Assembly (NCBI GenBank): GCA_019136035.1
Contig: JAGVUW010000334.1
Location: 1-14,329, forward strand
Origin: Verrucomicrobiota bacterium
GTDB taxonomy: Bacteria > Verrucomicrobiota > Lentisphaeria > Oligosphaerales > JAFGRS01
DNA length: 14,329 nucleotides
Reading direction: 5' to 3'
Below the pieces are notes generated by a model. The model worked only from the letters and a program-made list of their open reading frames with translations, was not told the origin of the DNA and searched no databases. This document shows positions 7,560 to 14,329 of this stretch, piece after piece (positions within the stretch are counted from its first letter, which is position 1; the number at the start of each line of letters is the position of its first letter). Position numbers and translations under genes: made by a program.

Positions 7560-7645
7560 TAGGTCCGCGGCGCCGTCCGTGGACCTCCCCCGGGCGCCGA
7601 CGGCGCCCGGAGGAGAGGCCGAGCCGACGCTCGGCGCTCCCAGGG
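7560..7645 (+). repeat. Dispersed TAGGTC...CTCCCAGGG element, copy C
   Basis: 86 bp, 81 identical to copy B. It keeps the main hairpin (CCGGGCGCC 7590-7598, loop GAC, GGCGCCCGG 7602-7610) and the second one (GCCGAG / CTCGGC). It lies between the toxin-antitoxin promoter and the 3' end of the large minus-strand gene, ending 21 bases short of that gene's stop. Its TAG is not the stop of any gene. Confidence 0.85.
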
Positions 7646-7666
7646 TGGCGCGTTGCCGACCCGACG

Positions 7667-10600
7667 CTACGGGCGCTCGCGGACCACGACGGCCGCGTAG
7701 CCCTCCGGCAGGCGCAGCTCGGCGAGCGTGCGGCCGTCGCGGCGGACCTGGCGGGCTTCCTCGCCCGCGGTCCGACGGCCCTCGCGGTCGTAGACGTGGA
7801 TCGCCATGGCGCTTTCTTCGCCCCAGCCGAAGAGGCCGCTGCGGTTGGTCACAATGCGCTCTTCGGCAATCAGGAAGCCCTCGTGCAGCTCGATCGGGGT
7901 GCTCGGGAACATGTGCTCGGTGATCGTCGCGTGGGTCGGGTAGACGGTGCGCGAGTACCAGGCGTACAGGCAGCCCCAGTCGAGGGCCTTGAGCATGACC
8001 TCGTAGCAGTCCTGCTGCGAACGCTCGGTGAGGTGGTCGCCGAGCGCGATCGGCGTGTACAGCAGCATGCGGTGGCAGTTCGTGATGCTGCCGGTCTCGG
8101 TGAAGGCCTGGAACTTCAGACGTGCCAGGGTGCGCGACATCGGGGCGCCGTTGTAGAACGCCGGCACACCACGGTCGCGAATGCGGCGGATGTGGTGCTC
8201 GAGGAACGGCAGCGAGACCAGATGCACCGCGGATTTCAGGCGCGTCAGGGTGTAGGTCTTGCCATCGATGTCGCCGGAACACCCATCCCACAGCCCCGGC
8301 GTGTAGGTGTAGTCGCCGCGCGACTGGTTGTACTCGTCCCAGTAGAAGGCATCCGCACCCAGTTCGTCCAGACGGAGGTCAATGCCGGCACCGATCGCCT
8401 TGCCAAAGGCGTTCTCCAGGGTCGGCACGTACAGGTAGTAGTGCGGCAGGCTGTACGACATCTGCTTGCCAGAGGCATCCAGACGACGACAGTCGCTGTA
8501 TTTCTCGACATTTTCGTCCATGACGTCGATATAGCAGTGGTAGTAGATGGCGTAGGCAACACTGCCATCCGGGAAGGCCTCGCGGACGCGGCGGTGGGCA
8601 TCGCGGTAGAACTGGACGTTCTTCGGGTCCTTCAGGAGCTCCTGGAAGGCGAGGCCCTGCGGCACACGGCCCTGCCACTTGGCGCAGTACAGGCCGTCGC
8701 TGACCACGTTGGCGCTCTTGCGCTCGATGAAATGGCGATACTGCTCCGGGGTCCACTGGGTCACCGGCGCGCGGTAGTCGAGGAACGCCGACAGAATCGT
8801 CATCGGGAAGTTCACCTCGAGCAGCCGCCGCGCGGCGTTGATGAAGCGCCACGAATCCGGCTGCGCCACCGGCACGATGGCCCACTCGGCGGTGTACTCG
8901 CCGCCGCCCTTGAGCACGAAATGCCGATCGGCAATGGCGATGCCGCCGTCACCCGCCGACTGGTCGACGTGGACGCGGAAGACGTCGTTCAGGGGCAGCA
9001 TCCCGACGCCGCTCCCGGCCGTGGTCAGGAAGGCACTCGGCTGCTCCGGGATCGCCATGCTCCCGACGCCGCTCGGCAGGCGTATGCCGGCAAGCCAGAC
9101 GCCCGTGACGCGCTCCGGACCCGGCGCACAACGGTACGTCTGCATCACCGGGACGTGCTCAGCCCCGAGATTGGTGAAGGTGTCGCGCACCTCGATCCAC
9201 TCAGGATGCGGCACCACGACGCGCCGGAAGCCGTACGACGGCGAGGCGCCCCCGTAGAGCTTGCCATCGGGGGCCGAGAAGGCGCCGGTGACCTCGAACG
9301 GCTCGCCGTTGACCGTGAAGCGCACGGCGCCGTCGTCGTGAGACAGCCCGGCGTAGGTCGTCGGAAACTCGCGCTGCGGCTCGTACACCGGCAGCTCGCC
9401 CGTCGGCGCCGGCCGGAAGACTCGCGCCGTCTCGACGTGGACCTTGAGGCGGAACTCGATATCCTCGAGGGTGATCGTCATGTCGCCCGGCGTCCCCGCC
9501 TGGACCATGTTCACAAAGCGTACCGTGTTCTCGCCGGCCTGGAGCAGCCCGGCAAGGTTGAACTCGAACTCGCAGCCCTTAACGCTGTTCAAGAGCGAGT
9601 AGTGCGGATGCTTGTCAAACGCCTCGCCACTCGGGGCGTAGGGCACCGTCATGGCACCGTCGGGAGCCACAAAGACGCTCTCCTTGCCACCCATCGTCAT
9701 GCTGCTGCGCGGACGGTTGACCAGGCGGGTGCCCTCCACCGGCCGGCCGTTGACTTCCACCCGCAGCGACCGCGCCGCGTAGCCGCCCACACGCGGGCGA
9801 TCAAAACGGGCCTGGAAGAACAGCAGCGGGTCCTTCCCCTCAGGGACTTCCGGCGCTGTGAAGGTCACCTCGGTGCCCTGCGCCGCCGCCACCGTCGCCT
9901 TGGCCGCAATCGCCACACTCCGCACCGGCGCCGGCGCCTGGCCATTGCCATCGCCAAAGACGCAAGGCATCAGACGCGTGCGGCGACGCTCCCACGGCTC
10001 CGTACCCAACGTCATCCAGCTCTCCTGCTCGGGCGGCTGCCCATCGGCGTCCGACAGCGCCACCTCGAAGTTGACATCCTGGTACTGCCGCGGCGCCGAC
10101 GACCCGAGGCGCTCCCAGGGCACCACCGCCTCGATGACGTACCCATCGGCAGTCCGCCGCGCCACGATCTGGCCGCCGCTGGTGGGGGCGTCCGTCGGAC
10201 TCCAGACGACAATCTCAGCCTGGACGCCGCTACCGTCCGCCTCCAGGCTCCCCGGGCTCATGCCGACGTGAACCTGGCCGGCACCGAAGCCGGTCCGACC
10301 CGGCTCGACCCCCGGCGTCAGGTCCATCAGTACCGACACGTGGTCGCCCTTCCACAGGTGCCCGCCGCTCAAGGTCTGGCTGAGCCGGTCGTCCGTCACC
10401 TCCGCGGCCACGAACAGCCCGGCGTCGCGCCAGGCCAGGCGCATGCGGCCGCTCAGATCGGCCGGGCCCGACCAGCGCGCGGCACCCGCACTGACCTGCT
10501 CGGGACGCACCAGCTCGAAGACCACCGGGACGTTGCTCCAGTCGGCGAGGTCGCCATCGACCACCAACGGCGGATCGACATCCATGGGAATAACGCTGTA

Positions 10601-10687
10601 TCCCTCCCCTGCCCCGGCCGGCGCCGGCGCCAGCACCAAAACCCCAAAGAGTACCCAGAGGACCGCCGCGCGTGCCTGTCGGTTCAT
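7667..10687 (-). CDS. Large secreted CBM9-containing glycosidase-like protein
   Basis: 1006 residues. The chosen start at 10687 gives a clean signal peptide (Arg-containing N terminus, LWVLFGVLVLAP, cleavage near AGA at 24-26) and has GAGGG 8 bases upstream; the frame extends 39 Gly/Arg-rich residues further but without such features. Residues about 35-240 form a CBM9-like / DOMON-type sugar-binding domain (LVVDGDLADWS, MRLAWRDAGLFVAAEVTDDRL, DHVSVLMDL). Residues about 280-620 are beta-rich. Residues about 640-930 look like a TIM barrel, with ADAFYWDEYNQS carrying D784 and E785 at a likely catalytic strand end. A short beta domain closes the protein. I cannot name the catalytic family. CBM9 modules bind plant-type glycans in known enzymes, so polysaccharide or glycoside cleavage outside the cytoplasm is inferred. 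It is transcribed towards the toxin-antitoxin operon but not coupled to it, since that has its own promoter. Confidence 0.72.
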   Translation of the reverse strand: MNRQARAAVLWVLFGVLVLAPAPAGAGEGYSVIPMDVDPPLVVDGDLADWSNVPVVFELVRPEQVSAGAARWSGPADLSGRMRLAWRDAGLFVAAEVTDDRLSQTLSGGHLWKGDHVSVLMDLTPGVEPGRTGFGAGQVHVGMSPGSLEADGSGVQAEIVVWSPTDAPTSGGQIVARRTADGYVIEAVVPWERLGSSAPRQYQDVNFEVALSDADGQPPEQESWMTLGTEPWERRRTRLMPCVFGDGNGQAPAPVRSVAIAAKATVAAAQGTEVTFTAPEVPEGKDPLLFFQARFDRPRVGGYAARSLRVEVNGRPVEGTRLVNRPRSSMTMGGKESVFVAPDGAMTVPYAPSGEAFDKHPHYSLLNSVKGCEFEFNLAGLLQAGENTVRFVNMVQAGTPGDMTITLEDIEFRLKVHVETARVFRPAPTGELPVYEPQREFPTTYAGLSHDDGAVRFTVNGEPFEVTGAFSAPDGKLYGGASPSYGFRRVVVPHPEWIEVRDTFTNLGAEHVPVMQTYRCAPGPERVTGVWLAGIRLPSGVGSMAIPEQPSAFLTTAGSGVGMLPLNDVFRVHVDQSAGDGGIAIADRHFVLKGGGEYTAEWAIVPVAQPDSWRFINAARRLLEVNFPMTILSAFLDYRAPVTQWTPEQYRHFIERKSANVVSDGLYCAKWQGRVPQGLAFQELLKDPKNVQFYRDAHRRVREAFPDGSVAYAIYYHCYIDVMDENVEKYSDCRRLDASGKQMSYSLPHYYLYVPTLENAFGKAIGAGIDLRLDELGADAFYWDEYNQSRGDYTYTPGLWDGCSGDIDGKTYTLTRLKSAVHLVSLPFLEHHIRRIRDRGVPAFYNGAPMSRTLARLKFQAFTETGSITNCHRMLLYTPIALGDHLTERSQQDCYEVMLKALDWGCLYAWYSRTVYPTHATITEHMFPSTPIELHEGFLIAEERIVTNRSGLFGWGEESAMAIHVYDREGRRTAGEEARQVRRDGRTLAELRLPEGYAAVVVRERP

Positions 10688-10814
10688 GCCGTTGCCCTCA
10701 GTGTTCCGACCCTGCCTCCGCCCTGCCGGCACCACGGGGACACCGCCCCGCCCGGCCGAGCCGTGCTCTCCAGGAATATCGGCGCGCGACCCGCCCGGCG
10801 CCACCCGGCCGCCG

Positions 10815-10902
10815 CCCTGGGAGCGCCGAGCGTCGGCGCGGCATCACTCCCCGGGCGCCGCCGGACGGCGCGCCCGGGGTCGCACTCGGCTCGCGCGACC
10901 TA
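10815..10902 (-). repeat. Dispersed TAGGTC...CTCCCAGGG element, copy D (inverted)
   Basis: On the minus strand this 88-bp copy starts TAGGTCGCGCG and ends GACGCTCGGCGCTCCCAGGG. The middle keeps a GC-rich hairpin (CCGGGCGCGCCG against CGGCGGCGCCCGG). It lies in the spacer between the divergent large glycosidase-like gene and the lipoprotein gene, so unlike copies A and B it is not at a gene 3' end. Confidence 0.75.
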
Positions 10903-10932
10903 CAGGCCCGGCGCCTCCGCGCCGGATTGCTT

Positions 10933-11047
10933 GTCCCTTACGTCCCTTACGTCCTTTACGTCCCTTACGTCCCTGCCGTCCCTGCCGTCCCTGGGCCGCG
11001 AGTCTCCCGTCTATCGGAAAGGGACACAAGGGACACAAGGGACTCCA
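10933..11047. repeat. 9-bp tandem repeat array with an opposite-sense 9-bp array
   Basis: Seven 9-bp units run from 10933 to 10995: GTCCCTTAC twice, GTCCTTTAC, GTCCCTTAC, GTCCCTGCC twice, GTCCCTGGG. After 25 unrelated bases, three 9-bp units of the opposite sense follow (GGGACACAA twice, then GGGACTCCA; 11021-11047). The two arrays can pair as an imperfect period-9 hairpin (GTCCCTT with AAGGGAC). No gene covers them. Confidence 0.8.
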
Positions 11048-11100
11048 GGATGGGGTCGCCGCAGATCCCCCGTGCCGCCAAGGCCACTCCGGCTTCCCCG

Positions 11101-11180
11101 CTGGCCCTGGTTTCCCGGATGCCTGGTCCATGGTCCCCCGCTGGCCCTGGTTCCCCGGATGCCTAGTCCATGGTCCCCTG
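11101..11180. repeat. 40-bp tandem duplication
   Basis: 11101-11140 and 11141-11180 are adjacent 40-bp copies starting CTGGCCCTGG, identical at 37 of 40 positions. They lie 115 bp before the lipoprotein start and are not in a coding frame I would accept. Confidence 0.85.
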
Positions 11181-11205
11181 TGGTCCTCCCCTCCCTCGTC
11201 CCCGA

Positions 11206-11240
11206 AGGTGCTCTCGTGGCGCTTCCGGTGTATCGTATCG
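11206..11240 (+). promoter_or_regulatory. Candidate promoter of the lipoprotein gene (two-block motif)
   Basis: AGGTGC (11206-11211) and GTATCGTATCG (11230-11240) are 18 bases apart, as at 3994-4028 before the DUF4838 gene. The second block is 10 of 11 identical to that copy. It ends 55 bases before the start codon. Confidence 0.35.
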
Positions 11241-11295
11241 GCGGCGATCGCGGTGCGGTCCGCACAACGCAGGCATGACGATGGAGAGGCGTCCC

Positions 11296-11871
11296 ATGGC
11301 GGCAAGAGAGTGGCGGCGTGGTCTCGTGGCTCTGGCATCGGCGCTGGCCCTGGTCGGTTCGACGGGGTGTACCTACCTCGCCCACCGCGGCCAGGACGCC
11401 CTCGACATGGTCGACCTCGGCGTCACCGCCTCCGCCAAGCCCGGCTTTGCCCTCTACTACAACTTCGTCCCGGTGGTGCCGATCGGCTATGGCCACGTCG
11501 ATGGCACCTTCCTCGGCATCGGCGGCGGCCGCGCCGGCGCCATGCCACACCACGAGCGCAGCCGCGGCGTCGTGCTCTGGGGCGAAGAGGAGGTCGCCTT
11601 CGGAGACTTCGACGCCGCCGACCCGGAGACCTACAACGCCTTCCGCTCCGGCCTCGTCGGCCTCGCCCAGGGCCCGATGCCGGGCCCCGACTACACCATC
11701 TCCTGCCCGCACTACATCCACCTCGGCTGGATCGGCGTCGTGGTCAGCCCGCGCTACCTGCAGATGCTCGACTTCGTCCTCGGCTGGACCACCCTCGACA
11801 TCGGCTTCGATGACCGCCGCCGCTGCGGACGCTGGGGCGGCAAGGCGGTCCTCGGCGGCGAGGTCCCGTGA
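11296..11871 (+). CDS. Small putative lipoprotein of unknown function
   Basis: 191 residues. The N terminus MAAREWRRGLVALASALALVGSTGC has a charged start, a hydrophobic stretch and a lipobox-like STGC, with the acylated residue at C25. GGAGAGG (11283-11289) lies 6 bases before the ATG at 11296 and favours it over ATGs at 11275 and 11281. The mature part has no enzyme motif that I recognise. It is Gly/Tyr-rich, with DMVDLGVTASAKPGFALYY, PIGYGHVDGTFLGIGGGRAG and HLGWIGVVVSPRYLQMLDFVLGW. From memory, similar DALD-VDLGVT lipoproteins are common and often multicopy in planctomycete and armatimonad-like genomes, with no known role. Attachment to a membrane is inferred from the lipobox. The gene stands alone, flanked on both sides by short-period repeats. 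Confidence 0.75.
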   Translation: MAAREWRRGLVALASALALVGSTGCTYLAHRGQDALDMVDLGVTASAKPGFALYYNFVPVVPIGYGHVDGTFLGIGGGRAGAMPHHERSRGVVLWGEEEVAFGDFDAADPETYNAFRSGLVGLAQGPMPGPDYTISCPHYIHLGWIGVVVSPRYLQMLDFVLGWTTLDIGFDDRRRCGRWGGKAVLGGEVP

Positions 11872-11960
11872 CCTGAGGCATTCCCGGCGCGGGCTCTGCC
11901 CGCAACTCAAGAGGCGCGGGGCGCGGAGCGAGGGGCCAGGGGCGGGTGTCGAGTGGCCGA

Positions 11961-12126
11961 GTTCGGAGTCCTGAGTTCGGAGTTCCGAGTTGCGGAGTCC
12001 TGTCGTGCTCGCCGGCTCCCTCCGGTGTTCGGCGTTGGACGTTGGGCGTTCAGCGTTGGGCGTTCGGAGTCCTGAGTTCGGAGTCCTGTCGTGCTCGCCG
12101 GCTCCCTCCGGTGTTGGGCGTTCGCT
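11961..12126. repeat. 7-bp tandem repeat array with a duplicated 25-bp spacer
   Basis: Heptamers of the form GTTNGGN run in three blocks: 11961-12001 (GTTCGGA, GTCCTGA, GTTCGGA, GTTCCGA, then a one-base-longer unit), 12027-12087 (GTTCGGC, GTTGGAC, GTTGGGC, GTTCAGC, GTTGGGC, GTTCGGA and more), and 12113-12126. The blocks are separated by two identical 25-bp spacers at 12002-12026 and 12088-12112. Spacer plus flanks make a perfect 37-bp direct repeat (11993-12029 and 12079-12115). It fills most of the 328-bp space between two convergent genes. Confidence 0.85.
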
Positions 12127-12138
12127 ATCCCGAGGGGT

Positions 12139-12177
12139 GACCTGTTCACGGGCCGCCATGGGGCGCGTGAACAGGTC
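12139..12177. terminator. 12-bp inverted repeat between convergent genes
   Basis: GACCTGTTCACG (12139-12150) and CGTGAACAGGTC (12166-12177) are perfect inverted arms around a 15-base loop. The hairpin lies between the lipoprotein gene and the 3' end of the GH42-like gene, where a bidirectional terminator would fit. There is no T run on either side, so it may instead be the edge of a repeat element. Confidence 0.4.
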
Positions 12178-12199
12178 GGACTACGCCGCCCGGCGACCC

Positions 12200-14329
12200 T
12201 CACTCGCCGCGCAGACGGACAATCGCATAGGCGACCAGATCCGCGGCCGCGACCGTGACCCGCACCCGATCGCCGTCCAGGGGCTCGACCCGCACCGGGC
12301 GCTCCCCGGCGTAGTCCGGCGAGGCGATGTGGCCCTGGCGCAGGCCGGGCGCGCGCACCTCGAAGACCATATCCCCAGCCAGGGGCGGGAAGGCCGGCGT
12401 CGCCTGCCAGTCGCGCTGCGTCGGCAGGACCTCGCCCTTGGCCACGCCGGCGCCGGTGGCGTTGAGGAGGTGGATCTGCAGCTCGCCGCCCGGATCCGCG
12501 CCCTCGCGGCAGGCGCTGACCATCACCCGCGGCGGCACCGCCACCGCCTGGAAGTCCAGCGGACCGCTCGCCGTCGAGCGCACCAGCCCCAGCAGGCGCT
12601 CGGCCAGCGCCGCGTCGGGCTCGAAGGTCGAGGGCGCGCCGACGCGGCCCTCGGTCTGGTAGTTCGCCGCGCCGATGGCCATGGCCACGTAGAGGCTCCG
12701 GCCGCGCCCGACGGCGTTGGATACCACCGCCGGCCAGGCCGGGTTGCCCTTGGCATCGACAATGTCGGTCAGGACTGTCGCGCCCTCGCGGGCCTTGACC
12801 CGCAGCACCCCGGACGGGTGGACGAAGCTGCCCCCGCCCTCGCGGTCACGGCAGGTCACTGGCCCGCGGGCCGTACCGGCCGGAAGCACATCGACGCCGA
12901 AGACGTCGGCGAGTTGGAAGTTCTCCTGCGGCAGACCGACCTCGTTGAGCAGCCCGGCGTTGGCCGTCGCCAGCACCGCGCCGCCCTCGGCGACATAGCC
13001 GCGCACCGCCTCGACCTGACCCGGGCTCAGGCAGCTCGCCGAGGCCAGGATCAGCAGCTTGTAGCGGTGCAGGCGGCCCTTGTCGACGAGGTCCTGGTCG
13101 AGCAGGATGTCGTGCAGGACATGCGCCTCGGTCAGGACCTGCGAGGCCCCGAGGACATCCCCCGAGTGCCCGAACATCCGAGCCCAGTCGCGCGACTGCG
13201 CCGAGAACAGCACCGCCACATCCGCCACCGGCCGCGCCCGCCGGCAGTCGACCCGGCCCGGCCAGTCGAGATAGCGCGTCATGTCCTCGCCGTCGATCGT
13301 GCTCATCCACGTCGTCTGGCGGTTCATCTGGTTCATCGCCCAGCCGACATAGGCGAACACCGGATCGCCGACGTGGTAGACCAGACCCCATATCGGCAGG
13401 CCGTAGTGGTCGCCCAGCGCCGACTTGAGCTTGCGGAAGGCGAACACCGCCCGCGCCGAGTCGTAGACATTCCGCGACATGATCTCGGTGCCCAGGAAGT
13501 CGCAGCCCCGGGCGCAGTCGATGAGGTCGGCACCGAAGGCCCGGATCGCCCAGTTGGTGCTGAAGCCGGTGTGGGTGGTGTACTTCATCTGGCAGAAGCC
13601 CGGGTTGACCGCGTTCAGCTCCCGGCGCAGCTCGACCCAGAAGTCCCCGACAGCCCGCCGGCGCCAGTTGATCCAGGCGATCCAGAGCGGGTCGTCGGTG
13701 TTGCCGAAGACCGTCGCGGTGTGATCCCGCGGCAGGACCAGCCCGGTGTCGCCGGTGAAGGCGGACCGGCAGTGCTCACAGCCGCAGAAGTCGTCGCCGG
13801 CGATGTTGCCCTCATCGAGCATGCCGCCGTCGATGCCGGTGTCGCGGGCCAGGCCCACGATGCGCGCCATGTACTCGGCACGGAAACCCGGATTCACGAT
13901 GCAGTAGGACCGCAGCGTCGGCCGGCCAAAACGCACGTCACGGGCCAGCCAGTCGGTGTGCGTCAGGAGGTGCTGCAGGCCGGTGCCGTTGTACAGCACC
14001 ACCGGGACGTCGTGATGGTAAATCACCTTCAGGCCGCGCGCGTGCGCCAGCTCGGTGACGGCGCGGATGTAGGCCACGATGCGCGGCCAGCGGTCGAGAA
14101 AGCAGTGGTGCATGTGCAGCCCGCTGATCAGGACCGTGTTCATGCCGCCCGCCTTCAGCTCGTCCAGGCGCCGCGCAATCAGCTCGGGGCTGTCCAGCTC
14201 GTAGAGCAGACAGCCGCAGCCGCCCGTCAGGTCGCCCATGCGGGCGTCATAACGCCAGGCCAACGCCTCGCTGTCGGCCGGCAGCATCACCTCGGGCTGC
14301 GAACGCACCGCGGACCGCACCACCGCCCC
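12200..14329 (-). CDS. GH42-like TIM-barrel protein with beta-galactosidase trimerisation-type domain (5' end missing)
   Basis: The frame is open to the window edge at 14329, leaving 709 residues with the start outside. Residues about 30-345 form a TIM barrel: GGMNTVLISGLHMHHCF, then ARGLKVIYHHDVPV, then DGGMLDEGNIAGDDFCGCEHC with D172, E173 and a Cys cluster (C182, C184, C187). Residues about 365-580 resemble the GH42 middle domain (VADVAVLFSAQSRDWARMF, KLLILASASCLSPGQVEAVRGYVAEGG), a class I glutamine amidotransferase-like fold that trimerises in beta-galactosidases. A beta-rich domain ends the protein. A glycosidase acting on beta-linked sugars is plausible; the exact family and substrate are not clear. 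No second family-typical acid/base Glu could be assigned by eye. Transcription runs towards the lipoprotein gene on the opposite strand. Confidence 0.72.
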   Translation of the reverse strand, partial: GAVVRSAVRSQPEVMLPADSEALAWRYDARMGDLTGGCGCLLYELDSPELIARRLDELKAGGMNTVLISGLHMHHCFLDRWPRIVAYIRAVTELAHARGLKVIYHHDVPVVLYNGTGLQHLLTHTDWLARDVRFGRPTLRSYCIVNPGFRAEYMARIVGLARDTGIDGGMLDEGNIAGDDFCGCEHCRSAFTGDTGLVLPRDHTATVFGNTDDPLWIAWINWRRRAVGDFWVELRRELNAVNPGFCQMKYTTHTGFSTNWAIRAFGADLIDCARGCDFLGTEIMSRNVYDSARAVFAFRKLKSALGDHYGLPIWGLVYHVGDPVFAYVGWAMNQMNRQTTWMSTIDGEDMTRYLDWPGRVDCRRARPVADVAVLFSAQSRDWARMFGHSGDVLGASQVLTEAHVLHDILLDQDLVDKGRLHRYKLLILASASCLSPGQVEAVRGYVAEGGAVLATANAGLLNEVGLPQENFQLADVFGVDVLPAGTARGPVTCRDREGGGSFVHPSGVLRVKAREGATVLTDIVDAKGNPAWPAVVSNAVGRGRSLYVAMAIGAANYQTEGRVGAPSTFEPDAALAERLLGLVRSTASGPLDFQAVAVPPRVMVSACREGADPGGELQIHLLNATGAGVAKGEVLPTQRDWQATPAFPPLAGDMVFEVRAPGLRQGHIASPDYAGERPVRVEPLDGDRVRVTVAAADLVAYAIVRLRGE

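Larger units (their letters stand above)
10688..11295. other. 608-bp repeat-rich divergent intergenic region
   Basis: This gap separates the minus-strand CBM9 protein from the plus-strand lipoprotein. It holds repeat copy D, the 9-bp arrays, the 40-bp duplication and the candidate lipoprotein promoter, all listed separately. Between 10688 and 10814, where a promoter for the CBM9 gene is expected, I see only the GAGGG ribosome site and no convincing -35/-10 pair. Confidence 0.7.

Noticed and set aside
10688..10804. 39-residue N-terminal extension of the CBM9 protein
   Set aside because: Gly/Arg-rich, buries the signal peptide, and lacks a ribosome site; the start at 10687 has both.
7796..11278. 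1160-codon open frame on the plus strand
   Set aside because: It is the antisense shadow of the CBM9 protein gene in very GC-rich DNA, is rich in Arg/His/Val, has no domain, and runs on into repeats.
11993..12115. CRISPR-like arrangement (37-bp direct repeats 86 bp apart)
   Set aside because: Only two copies, the sequence between them is itself heptamer repeat, and there are no cas genes.
11011..12159. 382-codon minus-strand frame through the repeat regions
   Set aside because: Its protein is mostly translated heptamer and 9-bp repeats plus the antisense of the lipoprotein gene.

Overview
The window is very GC-rich DNA with strong G/C at third codon positions. It resembles accessory DNA of an uncultured polysaccharide-degrading bacterium. 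The glycosidase-like families, the lipoprotein type and the repeat-rich intergenic spaces recall the Planctomycetes/Lentisphaerae/Verrucomicrobia group or Armatimonadota. That placement is inference; there is no rRNA, tRNA or taxonomic marker gene here.

Layout: (1) 1-6485, plus strand: the 3' end of a TIM-barrel-like enzyme with a C-terminal carbohydrate-binding module; a RIFT-barrel / exo-rhamnogalacturonan-lyase-like (YetA/PcRGLX type) gene carrying a one-base frameshift in a C run; and a secreted DUF4838 / alpha-glucuronidase-like protein. (2) 6761-7531, minus strand: a compact type II toxin-antitoxin operon (ribbon-helix-helix-like antitoxin, PIN-domain toxin) with a recognisable promoter and a perfect inverted-repeat operator. 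(3) 7667-10687, minus strand: a 1006-residue secreted protein with a CBM9-like domain and a glycosidase-like TIM barrel. (4) 10688-12199: a repeat-rich stretch around a single small lipoprotein gene (11296-11871, plus). (5) 12200-14329, minus strand: a GH42-like protein with a beta-galactosidase trimerisation-type domain, cut off by the window edge.

Five of the eight genes look like carbohydrate-active enzymes of different architectures, so the region reads as a glycan-degradation locus. DUF4838, the CBM9 protein and probably the first enzyme would act outside the cytoplasm. The lyase-like protein has no signal peptide and may act inside. No transporter, SusC/SusD pair, sulfatase or regulator for the locus is visible.

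The most distinctive signal is outside the genes. A dispersed element of about 83-88 bp, beginning TAGGTC and ending CTCCCAGGG, occurs four times. In two copies its first three bases are the stop codon of the upstream gene. There is also a heptamer repeat array with a duplicated 25-bp spacer, a 9-bp repeat array followed by an inverted-sense 9-bp array, a perfect 40-bp-period duplication, and a two-block motif shared by two putative promoters. I found no convincing complete new defence or mobile system.
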